DNA of 64,000 nt, taken from contig JBANAY010000004.1 in NCBI GenBank assembly GCA_037952775.1, positions 4,774,001 through 4,838,000 of the forward strand, given 5' to 3'. The position numbers and the translations under genes were made by a program. Below the pieces are notes generated by a model. The model searched no databases. It was not told the origin of the DNA and saw nothing but the letters and a program-made list of their open reading frames with translations. The DNA comes from Clonostachys chloroleuca. Its lineage: Eukaryota; Ascomycota; Sordariomycetes; Hypocreales; Bionectriaceae. Below are positions 23,447 through 34,558 of the stretch, piece after piece (position 1 is the first letter of the stretch; each line of letters begins with the position of its first letter).

Positions 23447-25461
23447 ATGGATGCTACGGCGCGCTATGAGTCCTCGGCAGGCGACCTTTCGTCACCCCCA
23501 TCGGGCTTCTCATCCGAGGCTGGGTCACCATCCCGCCAGCCTGGTCTCCCACGTAACGCCCCGGTCGAGGTTAATGTGAAAACCGAAAACCGTGGGCAAC
23601 GTCAGTCTGCTCCCCAGTATGAGCAAATCCAGACAGTCCCTGGAGATGGGAATGGGCCGGCAAAACGCTTCGGTCTCGTGGATGGTCTCTGGGTTCAGCT
23701 AACTGCCGCCGGCTTACCGCGAAAGAAGCCGGGTCGTAAGCCAGGTGCAGGCGGCAAGACCAAAACCCCAGATGGATCTGACCAGCAGCAGCCCGGGCAG
23801 CCAGAGCAAGCCAAGGTCCGGAAGCCAAGAAAGCCCCGTGACCCAAATGCTCTGCCTGTCCAAAGGAAGAGGAAGATCGCACCTGCTGATGCCCAATCTG
23901 CCGAATCCGCTGGACGATCTCCCAAGGTGTTGGCTCTTGGAGACCATCATGCTGAGACTCCGCATCCCTCACCAGGCCTCAACTCGAAGTCTGGGCCTCA
24001 ACCACCGGAGGCGCGCTATTCCCCCAGCGTGCCAAAGCGCGAAAGCTTTCCGGGCTCAATGCAAAATATCCTGAACGCCGAACCACCTGCCCAGGCCTCC
24101 GGAACTAGCAATTCGATGCCAGTTCGCAGTATTGGCCAGTCGTATGACCCCATCCGTGATGGGAAATATGACCCGGTTCGTGAGACTGTAGTGTCAAACA
24201 ATCTCTTCCCATCAACTTCTGGATCTCCCAGAGCACAAACCACCCAAACCGCTCATCGGTCGCCATCAATTGCAAGTCTCATTGAGCCGCAAGCGCCCCC
24301 ATTACGTTCCCCAATCCCTTCGCAAAATGGTCAAACCCCGTCAATCACGATGCCGCCGAAACTTCAGGCAAACGATGGCGCATCAGCATCTGGGTCTCCC
24401 TCAAAGCCTGCTAAAGTAGTCTCCGATCTGCTCTCTACCTCACGCTCCACTGCCCAGGAATCGAAGAAGGATCAGCAACCCGCCCCTCCAGCAGTGGCAC
24501 AACCGGTCGTTAAAGAATCCAACTTTGCCACGATTGCAAACGGCCCAGTGAAGAAGCTCACACCTAAGGAGAAAACCCAGACAGGTACATCAACTCCAAA
24601 GACTGATAATTTGGACGACATCACTCAGGAGGGTGAGGGGAGATCGATTCTCGATTTCGGAAGGGCTAAGCCAGGAGAAGAGGCCCAGGCACCCACGATT
24701 GTGCTCAATATTCCTATCAAAACGGGCGAAACAAACAAGTACGTGAATTTCATGCGTCTTGCGGAAGACAGGTACGGCTGGGACGCACTTCACCCTCGCC
24801 TCGCCGCCAACCGTGATCGCAAAGCGAGAATTGCAGCCGCAACAGCCTCCCTTGAGAAAATAGAATCGGGCAGAGAGTCTGGAGACGAGATGTCTGTCGA
24901 CCTTTCAGACGTTGAAGGAAGCAACCCAGAGAATGGCGGAACTAGTGGCATCGACGCTCAGGCGAAGCCAAAGAAGAAGCGTAATTTCAAAGAAGATCAC
25001 TATGATATCGATGACGACTTTGTTGATGATTCGGAATTGTTATGGGAAGCCCAGGCTGCAGCAAGTCGTGATGGCTTCTTCGTTTACTCCGGCCCTCTTG
25101 TCCCAGAGGTACCGAAATCAACTGCTAGGTATGTGGCTCATCTCTGTTACGGTTCGAATACCGTTTCGTTCCTTGCTAACAATCTTCTAGTCAGGATGGG
25201 CCTCCTAAACGTGGGCGCGGGGGTGGTAGAGGCAGTCGTGGTGGACGCGGTGGTGCCTCTACTCGGGGAGGTTCGGGTACTGGGCGTGGCGGTGGCCCAG
25301 GCTCTAGGGGTGGCTCCATTACCCGAAAACCACGTATTACAAAATCCGAGAAAGCTCAACGTGAACGTGAGAAGACAGAACGAGAGTCGTTGGCTCGGAT
25401 GGACAACTCATCAGCGTCTACGCCGAAACCCTCTTTTGCTGTGAGCGAGGTGGGCGCTTAG
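23447..25461 (+). CDS. Hpc2/ubinuclein-like histone chaperone subunit (HIR complex)
   Basis: Two exons, 23447-25128 and 25191-25461; the intron is GTATGT..CTAG with a GCTAAC branch site. The product is 650 residues. Most of it is disordered and Pro/Ser-rich, with early basic segments (KKPGRKPGAGGKTK, KVRKPRKPRD). The diagnostic Hpc2-related domain ends exon 1: HYDIDDDFVDDSELLWEAQ followed by RDGFFVYSGPLVPE (about residues 515-555). Exon 2 encodes a Gly/Arg-rich RGG tail and a short charged end. In yeast and animals this subunit binds H3.3/H3-H4 as part of the HIR/HIRA complex, which deposits nucleosomes independently of replication. I prefer the ATG at 23447 because the 43 codons upstream look like 5' UTR. 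Confidence 0.9.
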
Positions 25462-26288
25462 TCTGCGGGCGTGCTCTCTCAATACGGCCACAAGGTCCAA
25501 AAATGCGCCGAAGATGGGCCCAAAGTACTGAGAAGAGGCATGCTCCCCAGACCGTGGCAGTTATGATCGTCTTTGTTGTATTAATGAAGAATTAATCAGG
25601 GATGGATTCAAGGTTTATCTTGTAACCTTTTTCTAGATTGGCCTTGAATCTGTCTCTCTTTGAGATTGGCATGGGATCTGTTTCTTTGCAGATTGGCATT
25701 GGGTCTTTTACTTTTCAGATGGGTATGGGGGAGTCACGCGATGGGATGGTTTTCATTTTCATCTTTGTTTGCAAGAAAAACGGCGAATCGCAGGCGTACC
25801 GATGACAGAGAGTATACGAGTGGAGGTGTAGAGAAGGACCACGCATTGCCATGCGTCATTGTTTTCAATTTGTTCGGCGTTAAAGGGGCATAAGATCAAC
25901 ACACCTGTCAAGAAGGGACAGCGGCGCATTTGCAAGACGGAGAAACAGATCAAGTGTTCTTTAATGAGACTAAAATTTGACAACAAGTTTCCAATGACTA
26001 TGCCACGGGATGTTATGCGTAACGCTTCATTTGATTATGGGTTGCTGGCAAAAGGTTAAGATTGCCTGCTACTTGCTCTTGAATGGTCCGTCATGAAAGG
26101 TAGGAGCTGGGTTCAACATTTCAAGTGCCCATATCTTTTTGCATACTTCAATAGGCCTAACGCTGGTCTTTAAATCTCAGATCATTTAGTTACGGGGTCA
26201 TTCTCGCTACCGACTCCCCCCAAGTGAAGATTAAGAAGCCAAACACCAAAGAGATCTACAAAGCATCGATGCGCTTGCGAGCTCATAC
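25462..26288. other. Convergent 3' intergenic region
   Basis: 0.8 kb between the ends of the Hpc2-like (+) and GGA (-) genes. A short imperfect repeat occurs near 25630-25720 (GATTGGC..GGGATCTG-like units). Nothing else stands out. Confidence 0.4.
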
Positions 26289-28381
26289 CTAGGCGATGCT
26301 AAACTCTGGGACCTCACCCATCTCGTTCTTGACCTCCTCGCCCACCTTGTAGGTCAAACGCCAACGCAACTTGGCGGACTCGACCTTGAGAGCCCGGTTT
26401 CCGGCGTGCCAGATGCCAACCTCTTGGGTGATTCCTCGGCTTTGTTTCGGTGTAAGAGAGCGGCCTGTCTGTGGTTTGAGGGCGAGTTCAAAACTCTGAG
26501 AGGGTGTGAACAGATGCATATTTAAGGAATGTCAAAATACTGGGCCAAAAAGGGTGGCATACCTTTGTAACTGCGAGCTGGAAATGTAAATCTGTAATGT
26601 TCGAGGCGGTGTTGTTTGTGAAGGCGAAAATTAAGGCCATGGCATTCGGCGCGGCAGAGGATCGGCCAGCCTTGAAGTCAACACGCACACTCGTGTTGCT
26701 GATGGTGGCCTGGTGCTCTCTTGGCTTGGCAGCCTCCTGGGGAAGCGCCGAGGCGAAGCTCCATTCATCTTCGGTTGCTGCAGCGGGTTGCGCCGGGGGG
26801 GCTGCGGTAAATGTGGGCTGCACCGATGATGGGCGCGAGCCGCTGAGCATAGCAAAGGGGTCACTTGCAGCTGGTTGCGGTGGCGCAAACGCGGACTGCT
26901 GCTGTCCTAGGGACTGGGGAGTTATGGATTGTGATCCGGAGCCAGAGGCGTAGTTCGAATATCGGTTTGGGGGTGGTGTAGGGGTGGATGAAGGTCCCTT
27001 GGCAGAGCTGTTTTCTGTCAATGAAGATAGTAGAGCAGGACCCGGGATATCTGCATATAGTTAGGCGCCTGCAATTATTCAAGAGCGAGACTGATGCCAC
27101 TTACTCTGGTTTGCTCCAAAACCCAGCGCTATGCCACCGCCTTGACCAAAGCTGCTGGATGATCCTCCGATATCCAGACCCAGAAGGTCATTTTCCAGCC
27201 CACTTGATTGAGATGGTGCTTGACTGGTATCACCACCTCCGTTTGCATCAGCATCAGCGTCGAAGTCGATTAATGATAGCTCAGCAGCAGCGCCGCCGGC
27301 CTTGGAAGATGGCAGGCCACCGGCTGTGATTTTAGAAGCACCCTCCATATCACCCTTCTTCATCAGCTTATAACGTTCGACAGTGCGGTGTATGCTGTCG
27401 TTGATTTCGAAAAGCTTGGCCACAGCTTCGTGATCATCTGATTCTTCCTCACACATTCTCTGAATTTTGGGCTGTGCGCTCTGTAGTGAGCTTGCCAATT
27501 CCTCGAAGACATCGCCGTCTTTCATTGTATCCCCAGGGCCGAAGGCTTCCAGGCGCTCCTCCAAGAGCCTGGCTTTGGCCTGAATTTTGCTGATTTCCTC
27601 GGCTGCTTTTGCTCGATAGTCGGTTTTTGATCGTTGATCGTAACCAGCCATAACCTTCATGAGTCGATTGGCCTCTTGAAGGTCTTGAGGGGTCCCGCGA
27701 CGAATGAGTTCTTGTAATTTGGCTGACTGTGCTTCCTTCTCTTCTTCTTCCATCTCTTCAGCAGATTTCAAATTCTATTGCGTGGAACAATTAGCTTTCC
27801 TGTAGCTTCAACATTAGTTGGATGCTATGTTGACTCACGTCGCTTGGGTTGAGGACGGCCGCATCTTCCCGTCGGACTTCAGGGAAAGAATATCCTTTGT
27901 AGCTCAACAGTCGGTGCATGTCTCTAATAAACCCGAGATCCTCCTTATATCTGCTGGTATCACATATAGTGAGGCGCCATTCTTCAATTTCTTCAAGAAT
28001 CTTGGCTTGCACTCTGGTCGGTCGGATCGGAGGTCGCTCTGGGAATCTCCGGACGAGCTCATTGAGAAACTCTTTGGTACTGATCTGGAGGTGGAAGGGG
28101 TACCCGCAGTTCTTAACGCAAATATCGAGGAGGTTGAGGGCGAGAAGAGCGACGTTGGGGTTGCGATGATTAATGTAGCTGACGATGGCAGTGGCGGCCT
28201 CGCGGGGAGCAGTGCCCTTCTTGTTGTTGATAAGGTCAGCGATCTCGAGGCTCAGGGCAAGGTTGGGCTCGTAGTTTTCGGGGCTGCAGGCGGCTTGGAT
28301 GAACCGCAGCAGCTGGGAGGCTGGCCGGCCGAATTCAGTCCAGCGATCGCGGGCCGCTGCCCGAGCAGAAGATGCTTCCAT
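26289..28381 (-). CDS. GGA-family clathrin adaptor (VHS-GAT-GAE)
   Basis: Four exons: 28381-27839, 27774-27105, 27050-26563 and 26495-26289. All introns are GT..AG and phases agree; the third exon is preceded by a CTAAC branch site. The product is 635 residues. Residues 1 to about 150 are a VHS domain (FIQAACSPENYEPNLALSLE, NLLDICVKNCGYPFHLQIST). A GAT domain follows at about 190-330, with MKVMAGYDQRSKTDYRAKA and NDSIHRTVERYKLMKKGD. A Ser/Pro/Gln-rich hinge carries acidic and SLIDFDAD motifs. The C-terminus, split by the last intron, is a gamma-adaptin ear (VRVDFKAGRSS, NITDLHFQLAVTK). GGAs bind Arf-GTP and sort cargo from the trans-Golgi to endosomes. It is divergent from mitochondrial IF2. 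Confidence 0.95.
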
Positions 28382-29439
28382 TATGCCGTATTATGCAGGC
28401 GCAGGTGCAGTGAGCGAGCGAGCGACCGGACGGTTTGCGACGTCGTGGGCGGGATGGTCCGTGGAGTTGAATGAGGGGCGGGGATGATGCCTGCCTGGAC
28501 ACTCTGAGAGCGCGGCAAACGGTGTTAAAGTCGAGACATGCAGTGCTTTCTCTTAGATATGCAGACGAGGACCAAGCGCCAGAATTGCCTCCTGGCGTAT
28601 AATTAGGGGAGGGAATCGGGACGATGGTTGGGGCCGCAGCTCGGGGTGGTGATGGGCAGCTGTGGATAAAAGGTGGGATGGGATATTCTCGTTTTAAAGA
28701 ACACCTGGTAAGCTGCTGGAGTGGTAGGAAGGTAATATGGACTAAATTGGGCTGCTTGCGCGGGCAGCTTACGGTTGGTTGCGCAGGTACAGTCACTCCA
28801 CATGGATCCGTGGTGCCACGGTGTGTGTTCCCCGGTTTGGTCGATTGACAGTAGTAATATCTCTGAGCTTCAGTTGCATTGGATGCCTAATATAGCGACA
28901 ATTGATTCCAGGAACTGATTCAAGTGAGCAAGCAGCTCAGCATCTCTCACCATGGCAGCCTTTTTTCTTCTATGCTCCGACAGTACCTCCCCCTCATTGT
29001 GGACTGGCGGGGCTCGAGGCTGGTCAGTGGTCTCAGCAGCTTACAGACAAAAGTTGACCAGCTATGATCTTCGCGAGCTCTGCTCGTCATCTACCAGGAT
29101 ATCTGTACCTAGAGACACAGACACCCAGCTATAAAAGGAGGCTCCTATATAATGTTTCCGCAATTCTGCTAGTAATATTAACTTTGGATACACTTTTACA
29201 CGACGTTAGGATTATTGCTTTATCCGGCTGGAAGAGGTATATCGATAAAGCTCTGCTCCACATTTGTCTATCGGAATTGAATTCAATCGCTTTTGCAAGG
29301 CCGTGTTCGATCACCGTACCCAATTACTGCCCACGCGACGGACAAACCGCTCAGTTCAGACCTGGGCCGCACGCCATGCGATAACTCTGATTGGACATAT
29401 AGACTTTGCTTTGGCGGCATTAGTCTTTCATTCGCGGCC
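28382..29439. promoter_or_regulatory. Divergent promoter region, GGA / mitochondrial IF2
   Basis: 1.06 kb between two start codons. A canonical TATA box on the plus strand is at 29130-29138, about 300 bases before the mIF2 ATG. No RNA gene or repeat is seen. Confidence 0.45.
29130..29138 (+). promoter_or_regulatory. Canonical TATA box upstream of mitochondrial IF2
   Basis: TATAAAAGG oriented toward the mIF2 gene. The spacing of about 300 bases to the ATG would imply a long 5' UTR or a leader intron. Confidence 0.35.
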
Positions 29440-32400
29440 ATGTTGAGAGCTCAGCCTTGGAGGGCAAGTTTGACCAGTTGCTGCCAAAATTCGCATATCT
29501 AATTCTTTTACTAACTAATGACCTCTAGGAGCGCACTCGTCCATATGTGTGCAATCTGTGTCGAAACAAGATTGCCCACAGAGCCGCGCAGTCCCAAGCA
29601 GTTCGCTCTCCTCTTCACTTAGCCAGGGCTTCCCGACCATGTGGCATATCTCATGGTATCGCCTATGCCCAGCTTTTGTCTACAACGCGAACCCTCCGGA
29701 ATACGAATGACGATGGCAACTCCCAGGCTAAACCAGGGTTCCCTGGGGGATTCGCGGGCCGGCCCGGGAACACGTTTGGAGGTTTCGGTGTTGCGAAGAA
29801 AGACGCAGCGGGGAACAATGACCGGCCTACAGATGGTCTCTTGCCCCATGAAAGGCATGCCCGCGCAAAGACAAACGTGGCCCCTCCTCCTCCTCCGCCG
29901 GCGGCGGCCCCAAAGCCGGGAAAAGCGGCGGCAGCCCCGAAGACAGGAAGCCGAAGGCGACGGGATGCCTCACAAACCAAGGAGCAGCAGGCTCAAGCCG
30001 AAAAGTCCCGGGCCCTGCTGAAGAACATTTTTGATAGTGCTCAAGGCCGCAGCGATCCACGGAAAGCCCCACCAACGTCGCCAACTCCTTCGGGCCCCGA
30101 AAGGAAAGGTGATACACCGTCCCTTTTCAAAAATGTACTTGAAATGGCCAACAAGAAAACCCCAGAGAGCCAGGGTCCAACCGGTTGGGGTGGATTCAGC
30201 AACCGCAAGTCAGAGATCAAAGTAGATGATTCAAGGTCACCCAATACCCCAAGAAGAAAAAACAATGTGGAAAATAGACAGCGAGAAGTTGGGGATTCTA
30301 GTTCCACAAGGCTTACAGGGCAAGCTGCGTTTGATGCAATGAAAATGGGTCGAAAAGACAACAAGAAACGACCAAAGTCTTCACCCGCGGAGCAGGACTT
30401 TTGGGGGAGCTTGAGCAGAGGGTGGGCAGTTATCAGAATAAAATCAAAGAATCGCTCAAAGAAACACTCAAGCCTGTCGTGGCCGATGAGTGGACGCCGC
30501 CAAAGGCGACTGAAGGTCAAGATCGGGAACCAAGACGGAAGTCGAGATTCGAGGAAGATGCTCCCGCTCGGCGTCGTGGTAAAAAGGCCAGGGGCCGCGG
30601 TTCAGGTGGCCGGCGTCAAGACGACGATGATGATGAAGATTGGGATGATGGAGCGCAAAAACGGTGGGAGCAACGGCAGGAAGAAAAACAACGGCGCAAA
30701 GAAGAACAAAAATTAATGGCTCAGGAGGCGCAGGAGGCGATTCCCGTCTTCCTCCCAGAGTTTATCAACGTCTCTGACTTGGCTCAAACACTGCAGCAAC
30801 GACCCGCAAACTTTCTCAACGACTTGTCAGAGATGGGTTTTGAAGATATGGCGGTTGATACGATCCTGACTGGAGAGACTGCAGCTTTGATTTCGATGGA
30901 GTATGGATTTGAACCGACTGTTGATGATGGCGCGACTCGAGATCTTCGCCCACAGCCGACCCCAAGTGACCCATCTACGCTACCTTCCAGGCCACCTATT
31001 GTCACAATCATGGGACATGTTGATCACGGCAAAACGACACTGTTGGACTGGTTGAGAAAGTCGTCTGTGGTGGCCCAGGAACACGGCGGCATCACCCAGC
31101 ACATTGGCGCATTTATTGTGAATATGCCATCTGGGAAATCCATCACCTTCCTGGATACCCCAGGACACGCCGCTTTTCTGACCATGCGGCAGCGTGGAGC
31201 CAATGTCACCGACATTGTTGTGTTAGTGGTCGCGGCTGACGATAGTGTGAAGCCTCAAACAATAGAAGCTCTGAAACACGCACAGGCAGCCAAGGTGCCG
31301 ATCATTGTCGCCATCAACAAGATTGACAAGGAAGATGCTCGTGTCGAACAAGTCAAGGCTGACTTGTCCCGGCACGGTGTCGAAATTGAAGACTTTGGCG
31401 GTGATGTGCAAGTTGTTCCTGTCAGTGGCAAAACCGGCCAAGGCATGGAGGACCTTGAGGAGAACATTGTCACCCTCTCCGAGATTTTGGATGTAAGGGC
31501 TGAAATCGACGGTATGGCAGAAGGCTGGGTTCTTGAATCGAGCATAAAGCCTTACGGCAGAGCGGCTACTGTTCTCGTGAAAAGAGGAACCCTCCGACAG
31601 GGAGACCTGATTGTTGCCGGCAAGACTTGGGCTAGAATCCGCTGGCTTCGAAACGAAGCTGGTGTCGAAGTGAGCGAGGCTCCTCCTGGAACACCAGTGG
31701 AGATCCTTGGGTGGCGTGAACTGCCCGACGCAGGCGAGCAGGTTCTTCAAGCACCTGACGAAGATAGAGCCAAGGTCGCCGTCGATTACCGCCAAGAAAT
31801 GGCAGACAGACAGCAAAGCTCAATCTATATTGCAGAGCAGCAGCGGCGTCAACGAGAAAAGGAGGCAGCAGAGGCAGCCGCTGAACTAGCAGCCAGTGAA
31901 GATTCGGAGCTTGATAAGAAACCAGCCCAGCCAGGAATAACGACCCAGAACTTCATTGTCAAGGCTGATGTTGCAGGTTCTGTTGAAGCCGTCTGTGGAA
32001 GTATCGCGGGGCTGGGAAGTCACGAGGTTCAGTCAACTGTGTTGCAGTCGGGCGCAGGCCTGATAACCGAAAGTGATGTCGAGCGCGCTGGCCTATCCAA
32101 AGCAATAATTGTGAACTTTAATCTGCCGATACAGCCACACATCCAGCAACTGGCAGAAGCGGCTGGGGTCAAAATACTCGACCATCGTGTCATCTATCAC
32201 GTCGTTGACGAGGTGAAAGATTGCCTATCAGATCTCCTCCCTCCCAACATCATCCACCGCGTCCAAGGCGAGGCCGATATTCTACAGATTTTCTCTATCA
32301 ATGTCAAGAAGAGAATACAAAAGAACATAGCTGGATGTAGAGTCAGGAACGGCGCCATCAAAAAGACATCGGGTGTCAAGGTGTTCCGGAAAGGAAAATT

Positions 32401-32640
32401 AATCTATGAGGGTATGTACTTACACTGCATCTCCACAAGCAAATCTTCCCCTTGTCTTCATTCACAAATATACTAATACTGAATCTAGGCACGATTGACA
32501 CCTTGAAACACGTCAAGAAAGACGTCATGGAGATGGGCAAGGGAACAGAGTGTGGAATTGGTTTGGATGGTTTCGAGGATTTCCAAATCGATGATCAGAT
32601 CCAAACATTCGAAGTTATTAAGGAGAAACGAAAACTGTAA
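29440..32640 (+). CDS. Mitochondrial translation initiation factor IF-2, one apparent frameshift
   Basis: Exons: 29440-29463, 29529-32411 and 32489-32640. The first intron is GC-AG (AGG|GCAAGT..TCTAG|GAG, TACTAAC branch site); the second is GTATGT..CTAG. The frame breaks once at 30399-30407, where one base is missing from a T4G5 run. Restoring it makes the total divisible by three and gives 1019 residues. The N-terminus is probably mitochondrial targeting, followed by a disordered basic/acidic region. The GTPase domain has GHVDHGKT (about 504-511), DTPGHA (about 551-556) and NKID (about 605-608). Domains II-IV follow, including RGTLRQGD and a C-terminal domain ending [18 protein letters not shown]. 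It delivers fMet-tRNA to mitochondrial ribosomes. Confidence 0.93.
29464..29528 (+). other. GC-AG intron in mitochondrial IF2
   Basis: A 65-base intron with donor GCAAGT, a perfect TACTAAC branch site and a CTCTAG acceptor. Splicing joins MLRAQPWR to [16 protein letters not shown] in phase 0. Without splicing the frame stops at the end of HI after 20 codons. Confidence 0.75.
30399..30407 (+). other. Apparent -1 base indel in mitochondrial IF2
   Basis: The reading frame goes PAEQDF up to TTTTGGGGG, and [17 protein letters not shown] continues one frame over. Adding one T or G joins them. No intron fits within these few bases. Confidence 0.8.
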
Positions 32641-32780
32641 GATTATGAACCAGACTACGGAGATGGTCGGAAAACTACAACCAACCCGGACTCACACTTG
32701 TAACAACACCTACGAATCATATGTATGACTAGAAGATACTGTAGAATTCTTAGATGTAACCTAATGTAAAAACACTATCT

Positions 32781-33971
32781 CTACGACCTCTTGGGGGCAG
32801 AAATCACATTTGAGGAGAATGTTCTGGTTGTGGTTGTTGCCCGCTCTCTTTCTTTTTCCAGCTTGGAGAGGCCGATCTTGTCGGTCATCGGAGTAGCTTC
32901 AATGATATTGTCGAATTCATCATCTTCGGCGTCACTTCCACTGTCATTGTTGTCCGAATCTGGCTGGACTTCCTCATCGTGCCTGAGCTGCTGGGGTCGA
33001 GGTATCGTAGCAGGTTTCTGTTTATCATTAGGGGTAGGGTTCGTAAAGGTTTTGGAGGCAAGAATCTTCCGACGAATCTCCTCCATGGCAGCGTCGTCGT
33101 CAGAGTCGTCGGATATGGCGTATCTGTCCTTCTCCTCCTCCTCTTCCTCCTTCTGGCCTGCTACTGGCGGCTTCTTGCCTAGGTATATGCCATCCACGCT
33201 ATCATTTTCCTCTTTGTCGCTTGCGTCGGAATCGTCATCGTCATCGTCGTCATTCTCTTCATCAGACATGATACTTGGTCTGTGGTTCGTGTTGCCCTTG
33301 GTCCATATATCATCATCGCCTTGTTCTCTGTTCTCGGCGTACTCCCTTTCTAACCGCTCCATCCACTCTTCCTCTGTCTTCTTTATGGCGGCCTCGTCCT
33401 CGCACGCTGCATACTTTTTCAGCAAGGTAGAATTGATTTCTAGGAAAGAATCCCCGTATGAGAAGGGAGCCAGAATCTGCTCCGCCCAGTCCGCGTGTCC
33501 GCAGATATAGAAAGCGGCTGCCAGCGCCTCGACGCAGTTCAGCCTCCACGGCTTGCCGTAGTTGACCGTGTTGGCGGCGACGAGGTAGGGCAGCAGCCTC
33601 TCGCACTTGCCGCCCACCTTGTTCCACTGCACCTCCTTCGTGCGGGCCCAGGAGCACTCTACGACGGCCGCGCCGTACTGGTCGAGGAGTTCCTTGTCGG
33701 CAGGCGAGACGACGTGCTTGCCGTTGGGGGTGATGATGACGCCGTTGTGGCGTTGGCCGAGGTGCAGGTCGCGCATCATGCCCAGCCTCATGAGCTTCTT
33801 CCCGGAGCACCGCTTGGGGTCGCAGTGGCCGAGGTCCCAGCAGGCGGCCTTGAACGCCGGACGGGAGGAGGGAGCTTCGTCACCGTCCTGGTGGCGGGGT
33901 TGGCGCGAGGGGCCGCCGCCATGGAATTTACCCTTGCCCTTGCCATGGAAGTCTTTCTTGTGTCGAACCAT
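32781..33971 (-). CDS. TSR3: 18S rRNA aminocarboxypropyltransferase Tsr3
   Basis: A single exon of 396 residues. After a basic Gly/His-rich start, the conserved core (about residues 40-210) includes LGHCDPKRCSGKKLMRLG, GVIITPNGKHVVSPADKE, VVECSWAR, RLLPYLVAANTVNYGKPWRL and EALAAAFYICGH. The tail is long, acidic and low complexity, with runs of Asp and Glu, as in other fungal Tsr3 proteins. The enzyme uses S-adenosylmethionine to add the aminocarboxypropyl group to the hypermodified base of 18S rRNA late in 40S maturation, in the cytosol. It is convergent with mitochondrial IF2, 140 bases between stops, and divergent from the membrane protein at 34559. Confidence 0.96.
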   Translation of the reverse strand: MVRHKKDFHGKGKGKFHGGGPSRQPRHQDGDEAPSSRPAFKAACWDLGHCDPKRCSGKKLMRLGMMRDLHLGQRHNGVIITPNGKHVVSPADKELLDQYGAAVVECSWARTKEVQWNKVGGKCERLLPYLVAANTVNYGKPWRLNCVEALAAAFYICGHADWAEQILAPFSYGDSFLEINSTLLKKYAACEDEAAIKKTEEEWMERLEREYAENREQGDDDIWTKGNTNHRPSIMSDEENDDDDDDDSDASDKEENDSVDGIYLGKKPPVAGQKEEEEEEKDRYAISDDSDDDAAMEEIRRKILASKTFTNPTPNDKQKPATIPRPQQLRHDEEVQPDSDNNDSGSDAEDDEFDNIIEATPMTDKIGLSKLEKERERATTTTRTFSSNVISAPKRS

Positions 33972-34558
33972 GGCGGAGTATATTTGGTATGTATCGAGAT
34001 GGGAACTTGGAACTTATATGCGATCTGGAGCTGTAGAGAGTCTCGGAAGGCCGGCAGCTTTGATATATGCTCGAACTTTGGGCTTTTCTTGTACCAGTAG
34101 AGGGGCAATTTTCGAACCCGGCCTTATCGATATGCAAAATCTCCTACAGGCATTGATCCTAGCACATCGCGGGTAGTGGGGGAGTGGCGCTTCGGAGCGT
34201 TTCGAGGCTCTGCGACTGGCTTTGGGCAACGAAGAACAACGGTGATAATTATGAGGGGATTAACAGGAATTGGAAAGGATGAGGGAATCCGTGGAATAAA
34301 AATTGATTTGGAACATTTAATACTTCCTAACTCCCTTTGCGGTGGGAATGGGCCAGTACTTCTGTATCCTGTTATACGCATACCTTGTGCTGTAGCGCCT
34401 ATATTATGGGCCCGCCAGATCTTTTTCTTATACGCCAAAACTGAACATCTGTTCACAGTTCCACCCCCTTTCCTACATTCAACAGCCCAACACATCTCCG
34501 CTCGGAAACCAATTGAACACCTGAAATCTTCAGGTAATTCCCGCGAGATCCGTTCACC
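33972..34558. promoter_or_regulatory. Divergent promoter region, Tsr3 / membrane protein
   Basis: 587 bases between two start codons. No strong TATA box or repeat is visible. Confidence 0.4.

Noticed and set aside
32791..34100. Plus-strand frames of 190-240 codons opposite Tsr3
   Set aside because: Ser/Leu-rich antisense of the acidic Tsr3 tail and a frame over its 5' half. Tsr3 itself is clear.
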